Positions 56,504-64,000 are shown, counted from the stretch's first letter. The stretch is 64,000 bases of DNA from Porphyrobacter sp. AAP60 (GCF_001296025.1 NZ_LJHV01000009.1:1-64000); one strand, 5' to 3'. Numbers and translations are program-made. The notes: generated from the sequence alone by a model not told the origin.

Positions 56504-57367
56504 GTGATCCGCCATCTGTTCATAATGCTCGCGCTGGCGGGGGTTTGGTTCGCCGCCCCCGCAGCCGCGCAGCCGCAGTTCCCTGAACTTACAGGCCGCT
56601 TGGTAGATAATGCCGATCTGCTGACACCCGAGGCAGAGGCCGCGCTGACCGCCAAGCTGGAGGCGCTGGAGACGCAATCGCAGCGGCAGTTGGTGATCGC
56701 TACGGTTCCTGATCTGCAAGGCTACGACATATCCGATTACGGATATCAACTGGGCCGTGCCTGGGGCCTGGGCGATGAAAGCCGCAATGATGGCGCGCTG
56801 CTGCTTGTCGCGCCCAATGATCGCAAGGTGCGGATCGAGGTCGGCTACGGGCTCGAAGGCTATCTCACTGACGCACTGTCAGCGCTGATCATCCAGAACC
56901 AGATCCTGCCCGCATTCCGAGACGGGGATTTTCCCGGCGGGATCGAAGCAGGCACGAACGCAATCATCACCCAGCTGAAATTGCCACCTGAAGAAGCCGC
57001 CCAGATCGCGGCGCAGGCAGGCAAGGCGCGAGAAAGTGACGGCGGCTTTCCCATCGGCGTGCTGATCTGGCTCGCCTTCATGTTTTTCTTCTTCGTCCTG
57101 CCGATCTTTGCCGGCCGCAAACGGCGGCGCAAGTATCGCTCCAAGGGTGACGGCCCATGGGGCGCTCGCGGGAGTTCAACGGGCCGCGACATGGGCGATA
57201 CCGCGCGCGATATCATCCTTTGGGAAGTGGGCAGCGCGATTTTGCGCGGCGCGCTTTCGGGCGGCGATGGTGACGGCGGCTGGGGTGGCGGCGGCTTTGG
57301 CGGCGGCGGCGGATTTTCGGGCGGCGGCGGCTCATTCGGGGGCGGCGGCGCCTCCGGGGGGTGGTAA
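56504..57367 (+). CDS. TPM domain (YgcG-type) membrane protein with Gly-rich tail
   Basis: The 287-residue protein starts at a GTG six bases after the lemA stop. It has a signal peptide, a TPM domain (about 29-160: [45 protein letters not shown]), a hydrophobic segment near 185-203 ([20 protein letters not shown]) and a basic stretch (GRKRRRKYR), then a Gly/Ser-rich low-complexity tail. TPM domains have been linked to membrane stress and photosystem repair. The tail lets the protein reach or aggregate with partners. Confidence 0.9.
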   Translation: MIRHLFIMLALAGVWFAAPAAAQPQFPELTGRLVDNADLLTPEAEAALTAKLEALETQSQRQLVIATVPDLQGYDISDYGYQLGRAWGLGDESRNDGALLLVAPNDRKVRIEVGYGLEGYLTDALSALIIQNQILPAFRDGDFPGGIEAGTNAIITQLKLPPEEAAQIAAQAGKARESDGGFPIGVLIWLAFMFFFFVLPIFAGRKRRRKYRSKGDGPWGARGSSTGRDMGDTARDIILWEVGSAILRGALSGGDGDGGWGGGGFGGGGGFSGGGGSFGGGGASGGW

Positions 57368-57369
57368 AA

Positions 57370-58044
57370 ATGGCCTATCTTGATGATGCCGGACGCAAGC
57401 TGATCGCTGAAGCTGTAACCGAGGCGGAAAGCGCAACTTCGGGCGAAATCGTGACCGTGCTGGCAGACCGTTCCGACGGCTATACCGATGTCGCCCTGTT
57501 GTGGGCCACGGCTGCGGCATTCACGATGATGAGCGTGTTTGCCGTGCTCCCCTTGCCGTTCCTGCGACTGTGGGACAGTCTGATCGGCGGCTGGGGCCAT
57601 GAATGGACCACCGGCGAACTTGCCAGCATGGTGATCGGACTGGGCCTCGTCACCTTCCTCGTCGTGATGCTGGTGCAGCAGTGGCAACCGTTGAGATTCG
57701 CGCTGATTCCCGGCCCGGCCAAGACCGCGCGCGTTCACAATCAGGCAGTGCGCCAGTTCAAGGTCGGGGCGGAACGGCGCACCACCGGGCACACTGGCGT
57801 GATGATTTACCTTTCCATGCGCGAACACCGTGCAGAGATCGTGGCGGATGAAAGCATCGCCGCTATCGTCCCTGCCGAAGTCTGGGGCGAGGCGATGGGC
57901 GACATGCTCGGCGAAATCCGCAAGGGCTGCATCGCCGAAGGGCTGGCGGTGGGCATCCGCGATGTCGGCTTCGTGCTCGCCCAGCATTTCCCGCGCGGCG
58001 AGGATGATGTGAATGAATTGCCGGATCGGCTGATCGAGGTTTAG
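57370..58044 (+). CDS. Second TPM domain membrane protein
   Basis: The 224-residue protein starts at an ATG three bases after the previous stop. The TPM domain is split: MAYLDDAGRKLIAEAVTEAESATSGEIVTVLADRSDGY at the start and AREH-like YLSMREHRAEIVADESIAAIVPAEVWGEAM with DMLGEIRKGCIAEGLAVGIRDVG at the end, separated by two membrane segments (about 42-65 and 80-101). It forms an operon with lemA and the first TPM gene, suggesting one envelope complex. Confidence 0.88.
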   Translation: MAYLDDAGRKLIAEAVTEAESATSGEIVTVLADRSDGYTDVALLWATAAAFTMMSVFAVLPLPFLRLWDSLIGGWGHEWTTGELASMVIGLGLVTFLVVMLVQQWQPLRFALIPGPAKTARVHNQAVRQFKVGAERRTTGHTGVMIYLSMREHRAEIVADESIAAIVPAEVWGEAMGDMLGEIRKGCIAEGLAVGIRDVGFVLAQHFPRGEDDVNELPDRLIEV

Positions 58045-58072
58045 TAACTCACCCCCGATTATTGCTATTGAC

Positions 58073-58162
58073 CCGTTCGCCCTGAGCCTGTCGAAGGGCC
58101 GCTCTTGTTGAACCATTCCGCGGGGAAGAAGGGCAATCCTTCGACAAGATCGGGATGAACGG
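58073..58162. repeat. Dispersed inverted repeat, family B, copy 3
   Basis: The left end CCGTTCGCCCTGAGCCTGTC then GAAGGGC and the right end TCCTTCGACAAGATCGGGAT then GAACGG match the other copies. The right end contains the ATG proposed as the start of the NUDIX gene, so the repeat appears to have supplied its start codon. Confidence 0.78.
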
Positions 58163-58733
58163 GGTAGCTATTTTGATCAAGGACCGCGATGCCGACCTGC
58201 CCGAACAGGTGATGTGGGAAGGCCGTTTCATAACCGCCAAGCAGCGCGGGCGGTGGGAATATGTCGGGCGCGCACGCGGCATCCGCGCCGCCGCGATCGT
58301 CGCGCTGGATGATGATGCTGACGGCACCCGCCATGTGATCCTTGTCAGCCAGTACCGCGTGCCGCTGGGCCGCTTCTGTCTCGAAATTCCCGCTGGCCTC
58401 GTCGGCGATGATGCGGGCGGCGAAGGCGAGGAAGCGATCACCGCCGCTGCGCGCGAGCTGGAGGAAGAAACCGGATACCGCGCCGCCAAGCTGGAAGTGC
58501 TCGGCGAATTCTACTCGTCGCCCGGCATGATATCGGAATGCTTCACCCTGCTGAAGGCCACAGGGCTTGAACGGGTGAGCGAAGGCGGCGGCACCGAAGG
58601 CGAAAACATTACCGTCCACCGCATTGCCTTGCGTGATCTTTCACGCTTCGTGGCCGAATGGCGGCGCGCAGGCCACGCGGTCGATGTGCGCATCGCGATG
58701 TTGATGACACCGGAATACTTGGGAGAGGATTGA
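58155..58733 (+). CDS. NUDIX hydrolase, ADP-ribose pyrophosphatase-like
   Basis: The 192-residue protein has a NUDIX box ending in RELEEETGY with a glutamate eight residues before the R, so metal-binding residues are present. The N-terminal part (VILVSQYRVPLGRFCLEIPAG) is typical of ADP-ribose pyrophosphatases, which clear ADP-ribose and sugar nucleotides. The first codons (MNGV) come from a dispersed repeat; a TTG at 58173 is an alternative start. It precedes an SDR gene by three bases. Confidence 0.88.
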   Translation: MNGVAILIKDRDADLPEQVMWEGRFITAKQRGRWEYVGRARGIRAAAIVALDDDADGTRHVILVSQYRVPLGRFCLEIPAGLVGDDAGGEGEEAITAAARELEEETGYRAAKLEVLGEFYSSPGMISECFTLLKATGLERVSEGGGTEGENITVHRIALRDLSRFVAEWRRAGHAVDVRIAMLMTPEYLGED

Positions 58734-58736
58734 GTC

Positions 58737-59519
58737 ATGACAGGCAGAGTAGCGGGCAAGCTCGCATTGGTTACAGGCGGCGCGCAAGGTCTGGGTCGCG
58801 CACATTGCATCCGGTTGGCGCAGGAAGGCGCGCGGGTGCTGGCGACAGATATCAACGGCGCAGGTGCAGCGGAAACCGCAGCGATCATCAACGCCGAAAT
58901 GGGCGATGGCACCGCATTCGGCATCGCCCATGACGTGACCGATCCGGCACAATGGGAAGCCGCCGTTGATGCCGCACGCGAACATCTGGGCGGGCTGAAC
59001 GTGCTGGTCAACAATGCCGGGATCGGCGTGCCGGGCAATATCGAGGCTTGCGATTTCGGCGATTGGCAGCGGTGTTTCGACATCAACGTCAATTCGATCT
59101 TCCACGGCTGCCAGAAGGCTCTGCCGCTGATGCGCGAACATGCGCCGGGATCGATCATCAACATCTCCAGCATCGCCGGTCTGATCGCCAGCGATACCAT
59201 GCCCGCCTATAATTCTTCGAAGGCAGCGGTGTGGATGCTGTCAAAGTCGATTGCGCTGCATTGTGCGAAAAAGAACATGAACATCCGCTGCAATTCAGTG
59301 CACCCGACTTTTGTGGATACGCCGATCCTTGATGGCACCGCGAAATCGGCCCAGCTCGAAAAGGGTGTGTTGCTGGAAAAGTTGGCGCGGCAGATTCCGC
59401 TGAAATTCGTGGGTGAGCCCAACGATATCGCCAATGCGGTGCTTTATCTGGCCAGCGATGAAAGCCGCTTCATGACAGGCGCCGAACTGAAACTCGATGG
59501 CGGCATTTCCGCCATGTGA
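58737..59519 (+). CDS. Short-chain dehydrogenase/reductase
   Basis: This classical 260-residue SDR has TGGAQGLGRAH for the cofactor, NNAGIG, and the Ser-Tyr-Lys set (SSIAGL, PAYNSSKAAVW). The sequence resembles 3-beta/20-beta or cyclohexanol-type dehydrogenases, but the substrate is unknown. It is co-directional with the NUDIX gene with a three-base gap. The 127-bp gap after it has a small hairpin (AATCGC TTT GCGATT) and no gene. Confidence 0.86.
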   Translation: MTGRVAGKLALVTGGAQGLGRAHCIRLAQEGARVLATDINGAGAAETAAIINAEMGDGTAFGIAHDVTDPAQWEAAVDAAREHLGGLNVLVNNAGIGVPGNIEACDFGDWQRCFDINVNSIFHGCQKALPLMREHAPGSIINISSIAGLIASDTMPAYNSSKAAVWMLSKSIALHCAKKNMNIRCNSVHPTFVDTPILDGTAKSAQLEKGVLLEKLARQIPLKFVGEPNDIANAVLYLASDESRFMTGAELKLDGGISAM

Positions 59520-59646
59520 TTGCTTTTTTGCTCTCGCGGCAAATCGCTTTGCGATTGTCTGCCGAGGGGGCAGCCTACCGGCCGGCGGGCGGTCGCCCTT
59601 GCGGACTTATCGGGTCCGACTATGGCGCACCGCCCGGCTGGACAGG

Positions 59647-59862
59647 TTAGTCCGCGATCAGTGCGATCGCGAGGTAGATCAGCACCGGGGCGCCGAAACC
59701 GAGCAGCGTCGCGGCGACAAAGCCGATCCGCACCAGCATGGCATCGATCCCGAAGTAGTCGGCAATCCCGGCACATACGCCGAAGACCTTGCCGTTGGTC
59801 TTGTCCAGGCGGAAGCCAGCGCGGGGCGGCTTGCCACCGGAATTGCGGGTTACGTCGTTCAT
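59647..59862 (-). CDS. pspC: Stand-alone PspC domain protein
   Basis: The 71-residue protein is nearly all PspC domain: RLDKTNGKVFGVCAGIADYFGIDAMLVRIGFVAATLLGFGAPVLIYLAIALIAD, with two hydrophobic segments. PspC is the inner-membrane sensor of the phage-shock response in enterobacteria; this version is a minimal form of 71 residues against about 119 in E. coli. A GGAG lies ten bases before the ATG. It follows two small-peptide genes in a likely operon controlled by a sigma-54-like promoter. No pspA, pspB or pspF is nearby. Confidence 0.85.
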   Translation of the reverse strand: MNDVTRNSGGKPPRAGFRLDKTNGKVFGVCAGIADYFGIDAMLVRIGFVAATLLGFGAPVLIYLAIALIAD

Positions 59863-59903
59863 TTCAATCTCACTCCAAAAAGTAGCGGCAGGCGATCAGA
59901 GAA

Positions 59904-60017
59904 TCAGGCGATCATGCTGGGGCTGGCAGGGATGATGGCGTAGGCGAAGCTGGCCACGGTCAGCACGACTGCAAAAGCAGCAGAAGCAAAGCGGGCGGTG
60001 TTTTCATTGTTGAACAT
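59904..60017 (-). CDS. 37-residue membrane peptide, paralog 2
   Basis: The predicted peptide starts MFNNENTARF and ends FAYAIIPASPSMIA, with a hydrophobic segment at about residues 10-29. It shares 21 of 37 positions, without gaps, with the peptide encoded at 60058-60171, including the ten-residue block FAYAIIPASP. Both genes are exactly 114 bp. An AGGA lies ten bases before the ATG. I do not recognise the family. Gap to pspC is 41 bp. Confidence 0.75.
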   Translation of the reverse strand: MFNNENTARFASAAFAVVLTVASFAYAIIPASPSMIA

Positions 60018-60057
60018 GGGAATGTGGTCCTGTGAAAATGGTGTGGCCGGATCAGGC

Positions 60058-60171
60058 TCAGGCGACGAGGCCGGGGCTGGCGGGGATAATCGCGTAGGCG
60101 AAGAACGCGGCTGAAATCACGACCGAGAAAGCGGCGGCGAACAGGCGGTTCGAGGTTTCGATGGCAAACAT
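60058..60171 (-). CDS. 37-residue membrane peptide, paralog 1
   Basis: The predicted peptide starts MFAIETSNRL and ends FAYAIIPASPGLVA, with a hydrophobic segment at about residues 10-29. An AGGAGA ribosome site sits seven bases before the ATG, an ideal spacing. The sequence duplicates the neighbour at 59904-60017. It is the first gene after the candidate sigma-54 promoter, with a leader of about 52 bases. Function is unknown; the single-span shape and pspC neighbour suggest an envelope-stress role. Confidence 0.78.
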   Translation of the reverse strand: MFAIETSNRLFAAAFSVVISAAFFAYAIIPASPGLVA

Positions 60172-60233
60172 TGGTTGGTCTCCTGTAGATTTTGGTTCGT
60201 GTTCCGGGACTGCCCCGGGGACAAAACCTACTC

Positions 60234-60250
60234 TGCACGGGCCGTGCCAA
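60234..60250 (-). promoter_or_regulatory. Sigma-54 (RpoN) type -24/-12 promoter
   Basis: On the minus strand TTGGCACGGCCCGTGCA has the invariant GG (60248-60247) and GC (60236-60235) with ten bases between, as RpoN promoters require. It matches the YTGGCACG half fully and the TTGCW half at four of five positions. It would start transcription near 60223, ahead of the peptide-peptide-pspC genes. Confidence 0.68.
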
Positions 60251-60275
60251 ACTCGAAAAATGGCAGTTTTCCGGC

Positions 60276-60300
60276 GTTTCGATGCTTTCGAATGCGAAAC
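60276..60300. promoter_or_regulatory. Inverted repeat upstream of the sigma-54 site, possible enhancer
   Basis: GTTTCG at 60276-60281 and CGAAAC at 60295-60300 form an inverted repeat around 65 bp upstream of the predicted transcript start. That is the kind of place where a PspF-type activator would bind. A second inverted repeat (GGTTGGGAA at 60322, TTCCCAACC at 60359) lies further on, nearer recF, and could serve either direction. Confidence 0.35.
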
Positions 60301-60411
60301 AACCCATTCAGCAAAGCGAAAGGTTGGGAATTTACGCCAAGGGTTGGGGTGGGAGATTTTCCCAACCACACGCTGGCCAAATCGGTCTCCTGTGCTAACC
60401 GCCAAAAAGCC

Positions 60412-61500
60412 ATGGGCCTCAGCAGGATCAGCCTCGAAAACTTCCGCAATCATGCGGCCACCACCTTAAGCGAAACCGCGCATTTCAACCTGCTGGTGGG
60501 AGAGAATGGCGCAGGCAAAACCAACCTGCTCGAAGCGCTCTCTCTGCTCGGCCCCGGTCGCGGGCTGCGGCGCGCCAATCTTGGCGATCTGGCGCGCAAG
60601 GCGGCTCCCGGTGATGCGCCGTTACCGTTTGCCATCGGCGCCAGCCTGACCGAAGCTGGCACGGTATCTGCGCGGATCGGCACCTTTACCGAAGCAGGCC
60701 AGCCCGCACGGCGGCTGGTGCGGGTCAACGGCGCGGCAGCCAGCGCTTCGAGCCTTGCAGAGTGGCTCGCGCTCAGCTGGCTGACCCCGGCGATGGACGG
60801 GCTGTTTACCGATAGTGCGGGTGCGCGGCGGCGGTTCATGGATCGTATGGCGCTCGCCATAGCGCCTGATCATGCGCGGCGGGTCAATGCGCTGGAAACG
60901 GCGCTGCGAGAACGCGGGCGGTTGCTGGAAAATGGCGGCGATCCGCGCTGGATGGACGCGATCGAGGCGCAGGCAGCCGATCACGGTGCCGCCGTTACGC
61001 GCACCCGCGCTGCGCTGGTGGCGAGACTGGTGGACGAATTATCTGCGCTTCCACCAGAACCCTTTGCCCGTCCCGCCCTCACCTATCGTCCCGGCGGCCC
61101 GTTGGACGAAACTGCCTTACGCGCCGAGCTTGCCCGCAACCGTCCACGCGACCGGGCGGCAGGCCGCGCGCTCACCGGCCCGCAGCGCGACGAACTGGAG
61201 GTGCTGATGGCCACCACCCACCAGCCCGCCGCCGCCTGTTCGACCGGCGAACAGAAGGCGATGCTGATCGCGATCACGTTGGCGCATGGCATATTGGCAT
61301 CGGCCGGGCGGCCCAGCGTGTTGCTGCTTGATGAAGTGGCCGCGCATCTCGACCCCGTGCGCCGCACCGAATTGTTCCGGAGGCTGCGCGAAGGCGCGGC
61401 GCAGGTCTGGATGACGGGCACGGAACTCGCACCCTTCGATGCGATCCGCAATGAAGCCGCAATCTGGCGGGTCAGCGGCGGAAGCGCCGAACGGGTCTGA
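60412..61500 (+). CDS. recF: DNA replication and repair protein RecF
   Basis: RecF loads RecA at gaps with RecO and RecR. The 362-residue protein has the Walker A GENGAGKTN, the ABC-type signature region (LTGPQRDELEV, STGEQKAML) and the Walker B LLLDEVAAHLD. The ATG at 60412 gives MGLSRISLENFRNH, the family start; the frame is open further upstream but runs over the regulatory region. It is divergent from the small-peptide/pspC operon with a 240-bp gap. Confidence 0.96.
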   Translation: MGLSRISLENFRNHAATTLSETAHFNLLVGENGAGKTNLLEALSLLGPGRGLRRANLGDLARKAAPGDAPLPFAIGASLTEAGTVSARIGTFTEAGQPARRLVRVNGAAASASSLAEWLALSWLTPAMDGLFTDSAGARRRFMDRMALAIAPDHARRVNALETALRERGRLLENGGDPRWMDAIEAQAADHGAAVTRTRAALVARLVDELSALPPEPFARPALTYRPGGPLDETALRAELARNRPRDRAAGRALTGPQRDELEVLMATTHQPAAACSTGEQKAMLIAITLAHGILASAGRPSVLLLDEVAAHLDPVRRTELFRRLREGAAQVWMTGTELAPFDAIRNEAAIWRVSGGSAERV

Positions 61501-62232
61501 TTACTTCTTGACCGGCAAGGCCTGTTCGACTTCACCCAGAGTGGAGCCGACCAGCCGCTCGATCCCGTCTGCGGTCGGGTGGATCCTGTCGGCCTGGAAC
61601 AGCTCCGGTTCGCGGTAGATATCTTCCAGCCAGAACGGGATCAGCGCTACGCCATATTCCTGCGCCAGATCGCGGTAGAGCGCATCGAACTGCGCCTGAT
61701 ATTGCGGGCCGTAATTGGGCGGCGCGCGCATTCCCATCAGCAACACCGGCACATTTTGCGTTTTGAGGATCGCCAGCATCTTGCCCAGATTGGCCTTGGT
61801 CTCGTCCGGCGAAAGCCCGCGCAGCAGATCATTGCCGCCCAGTTCAAGGATGAGCAGATCGGGCGCTTTTTCCTGCGCTGCAAGCGTGAATTCGAGCCGG
61901 TTCAGGCCAGCCGCCGTAGTATCACCGGAAACACCCGCATTGATTACATCGGCATTCAAGCCCTTGGCCCGCAGCGCATTTTCCAGCTTTTCAGGGTAGG
62001 AATCGCGCGGATCAAGGCCATAGCCTGCAAACAGACTATCCCCGAAGGCGATGATTTTGCGCTCCGGCCCCATCACCGGGATCGCGGGCAGCGCCGCCTG
62101 CCCATCCTCGGCCACTTCGGTTGTCGTGGCGGCCTCATCAGCCTCCCCGCTGCAGGCTGCAAGCGCCAGCAGCGCCGCTGCCACAACACCAATATTCGAC
62201 CAACCGCGCTTGTGCATCCGCGAGCCCTTCAT
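61501..62232 (-). CDS. GDSL/SGNH esterase lipoprotein, TesA-like
   Basis: The product of about 243 residues has a signal with lipobox (LALAAC) and a Thr/Glu/Asp-rich linker, followed by an SGNH hydrolase domain: GDSLFAGYGL with the catalytic Ser, GVSGDTTAAGLNRL, LGGNDLLRG and DRIHPTADG with the catalytic Asp/His. It matches the TesA/arylesterase family (acyl-CoA thioesterase I). Start choice among 62217, 62232 and 62250 is uncertain. It is divergent from the ABC pair, as in the tesA-ybbA-ybbP arrangement of E. coli. Confidence 0.9.
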   Translation of the reverse strand: MKGSRMHKRGWSNIGVVAAALLALAACSGEADEAATTTEVAEDGQAALPAIPVMGPERKIIAFGDSLFAGYGLDPRDSYPEKLENALRAKGLNADVINAGVSGDTTAAGLNRLEFTLAAQEKAPDLLILELGGNDLLRGLSPDETKANLGKMLAILKTQNVPVLLMGMRAPPNYGPQYQAQFDALYRDLAQEYGVALIPFWLEDIYREPELFQADRIHPTADGIERLVGSTLGEVEQALPVKK

Positions 62233-62276
62233 ACCTGTAGCTTGTTGCATGCCCTCACCTATGCCATCGGAACCCT

Positions 62277-62984
62277 GTGACAAGCCCCTCTCTCGCAATC
62301 AGCGCCCGCAACCTTACCCTCACCCTCGGCAGCAATGCTGCGCCGGTTACGATCCTGCGCGGGATCGATCTGGATATTGCCCGCGGAGAGGTGGTGGCGC
62401 TGCTCGGCCCGTCGGGATCGGGTAAAAGCTCGCTGATGGCGGTGCTTTCTGGCCTTGAACGCGCCAGCGGCGGCAGTCTGACCGTGGCCGGAGCCGATTT
62501 CACGGAGCTTTCAGAAGATGGCCTTGCCGCCGCACGGCGCGGGCGGATCGGGATCGTGCTCCAGGCCTTCCACCTGTTGCCGACCATGACAGCGGCGGAA
62601 AATGTGGCAACGCCGATGGAACTGGCCGGAATGCCGGACGCCGCTCCGCGTGCCATGATCGAGCTTGAGGCGGTCGGCCTCGGCCACCGCACCGGGCATT
62701 ACCCGACCCAGCTTTCCGGTGGAGAGCAACAGCGCGTTGCCATCGCCCGCGCCACTGCACCGCGCCCCGATCTGATCTTTGCCGACGAACCCACCGGCAA
62801 TCTTGATGCCGCCACCGGCGAGGAAATCATCAACCTGCTGTTCGCCCGCCGCGCCGAAACGGGCGCAACGCTGCTGATCATCACCCACGATGCCAGCCTT
62901 GCTGCGCGGTGCGAACGGGTTCTGACCATGGCCGATGGTGTGATCGTGTCCGATACCGCGCCTCAGGCCATCAGCGCGGCATGA
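62277..62984 (+). CDS. ABC transporter ATP-binding protein, YbbA/LolD-like
   Basis: The 235-residue protein is an ABC ATPase: Walker A GPSGSGKSSL, Q-loop, signature LSGGEQQRVAIARA and Walker B LIFADEPTGNLD, with the extra conserved ending typical of the MacB/LolD/YbbA group. It starts at a GTG (62277). Its stop overlaps the ATG of the permease (ATGA), so they form one transporter. By context it is the YbbA type; substrate unknown. Confidence 0.93.
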   Translation: MTSPSLAISARNLTLTLGSNAAPVTILRGIDLDIARGEVVALLGPSGSGKSSLMAVLSGLERASGGSLTVAGADFTELSEDGLAAARRGRIGIVLQAFHLLPTMTAAENVATPMELAGMPDAAPRAMIELEAVGLGHRTGHYPTQLSGGEQQRVAIARATAPRPDLIFADEPTGNLDAATGEEIINLLFARRAETGATLLIITHDASLAARCERVLTMADGVIVSDTAPQAISAA

Positions 62985-64000
62985 GCCTTCCTCTCAAAAC
63001 TGCATGGGACATCGCCCGGCGCGATCTGAATGCCCGTTTCAAGGGCCTGCGCCTGCTGCTGGTGTGTATCTTCCTGGGCACGGCGGCGCTGGCGGCGATC
63101 GGCACCCTGACCGCCGCGATCGAGCAGGAACTTGCCTCGAGCGGGCAGGAATTGCTCGGCGGCGATCTGGAGATCGAAGTCTGGCAGCGCGATCTGCGGC
63201 CTGACGAGCGCGAGGCGCTGGCCGAATATGGCGAAATTTCCAGCGGCTTCCGCTTGCAGGCCATGGCCAGCACGCCTGACGCTGCTGCGCCGATTGAACT
63301 GAAGGCGGTTGACGCAAAGTGGCCGATGTTCGGCACGCTGGTGCTGGCCGACGGGCGCGAGGTTGGCGCACCTTCGGGCATGGACGCATGGATTGCCGAA
63401 ACCGCAATTCAACGGCTCGGGATTGCCGTGGGCGACAATTTCAGTGTTGGAACCGTCACCTTGAGGGCCGCTGGCGTTATCAGGGACGAACCTGATCGCC
63501 TGTCAGAAGGCTTTGCCCTCGGCCCGACGGTGATCGTGGCACAGGATGTGCCTGCAGCCGCCGGATTACTGGAACCGGGCGCGTTGTATCAAAGCAAACA
63601 CCGCATCGCCTTTGCCAACCCCGCGCGCGATGCCAACGCCGCAGAGGAAGCGCTCACCAAAGCCTTCCCCAATGCCGGGTTCGATATCCGCACCCGCGAC
63701 CGTGCCTCTCCCGGAGCAGACCGCTTCGTACGGCAAATGAGCGATTTCCTGACGCTGGTGGGTCTTGCCGCGCTGGTGATCGCCGGGATCGGGATTGCGG
63801 GCGGGGTTTCGTCCTATCTCGATCAGCGGCGCGGCAGCATCGCCACGCTGAAGGTGCTGGGCGCGACATCAGGCGATATTGTCCGCATTTACGCGATGCA
63901 GATCGGCGCGGCGGCGCTGGTGGGCAGCCTTGCGGGACTGGCGGTCGGCGTGCTGGTGACACCGCTGCTCGGGGCAGCGCTGCAAGGCTTGTTGCCGGTG
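62981..64000 (+). CDS. ABC transporter permease, YbbP/FtsX-like, 5' part
   Basis: The gene runs off the window; 340 codons are visible. It starts MSLPLKTAWDIARRDLNARFKGLRLLLVCIFLGTAALAAIGTLT with the first membrane segment, then a periplasmic region (about 45-250), and the FtsX-like core begins with FLTLVGLAALVIAGIGIAGGVSSYL and the SIATLKVLGATSGDIVRIYAMQI segment. The family member YbbP is about 800 residues, so about half is missing. It is coupled to the upstream ATPase. Confidence 0.9.
   Translation, partial: MSLPLKTAWDIARRDLNARFKGLRLLLVCIFLGTAALAAIGTLTAAIEQELASSGQELLGGDLEIEVWQRDLRPDEREALAEYGEISSGFRLQAMASTPDAAAPIELKAVDAKWPMFGTLVLADGREVGAPSGMDAWIAETAIQRLGIAVGDNFSVGTVTLRAAGVIRDEPDRLSEGFALGPTVIVAQDVPAAAGLLEPGALYQSKHRIAFANPARDANAAEEALTKAFPNAGFDIRTRDRASPGADRFVRQMSDFLTLVGLAALVIAGIGIAGGVSSYLDQRRGSIATLKVLGATSGDIVRIYAMQIGAAALVGSLAGLAVGVLVTPLLGAALQGLLPV

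Overview
The window is 64 kb of GC-rich chromosome from an alphaproteobacterium, most likely of the order Sphingomonadales and probably an Erythrobacter/Porphyrobacter relative. The evidence is a circularly permuted two-piece tmRNA gene, two perfect chromosomal parS sites, a cobaltochelatase CobT, a DnaA-like HdaA with a clamp-binding motif, a DUF1153/SciP-type regulator, an atpHAGDC operon and many families typical of sphingomonads (DUF1203, DUF2490, DUF2794). The taxon is inferred from gene content, since there is no 16S gene here. I see no prophage, IS element, CRISPR array, plasmid backbone, rRNA or tRNA gene. The first 21 bases are a pure G run that looks like a contig-end sequencing artefact.

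Layout. 0.1-6.2 kb: cysS, then the minus-strand overlapping chain transaldolase-cobT-nitroreductase, and two envelope proteins. 6.3-10.8 kb: priA, an iron-sulfur (6-4)-type photolyase and a glutathione transferase. 11-17.7 kb: small secreted proteins including a tandem pair sharing a Cys-70-Cys domain, the Ada repair protein whose first codons are a parS site, a frameshifted DUF1203 gene and a membrane-anchored trypsin-like protease. 17.9-22.7 kb: the F1 ATP synthase operon with a dispersed repeat between atpD and atpC. 22.8-34.7 kb: an S9 peptidase, a SciP-like regulator, a SOUL protein, glmU with two overlapping small genes, gph, an SDR, cysE and hdaA. 34.8-38.7 kb: purM, a purN fused to a YjbR-like domain, a sulfotransferase and ndk. 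38.8-47.9 kb: holC, a 49-residue zinc-finger gene, pepA, then the outer-membrane/maintenance operon lptD-surA-pdxA-rsmA. 48-54.8 kb: glcB and an arginine-succinylation cluster (M20 hydrolase, astA, astB), then a small HTH regulator with a striking operator array. 54.8-55.3 kb: ssrA, a tandem repeat and a 38-bp palindromic parS. 55.3-64 kb: mscL, lemA with two TPM-domain genes, a NUDIX hydrolase, an SDR, a candidate sigma-54 operon of two 37-residue peptides plus pspC, recF, and the tesA-ybbA-ybbP-like cluster running off the end.

The two most interesting loci are 59.6-60.3 kb, where a near-consensus -24/-12 promoter precedes two tandem paralogous 37-codon membrane-peptide genes and a stand-alone pspC, and 54.1-55.3 kb, which packs an alternating TTGACG/CGTCAA array, a permuted ssrA, a 21-22 bp tandem repeat and a palindromic parS into about 1.1 kb. 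Four families of dispersed palindromic repeats sit in intergenic gaps; in two places they appear to have supplied a ribosome binding site or a start codon to the next gene.
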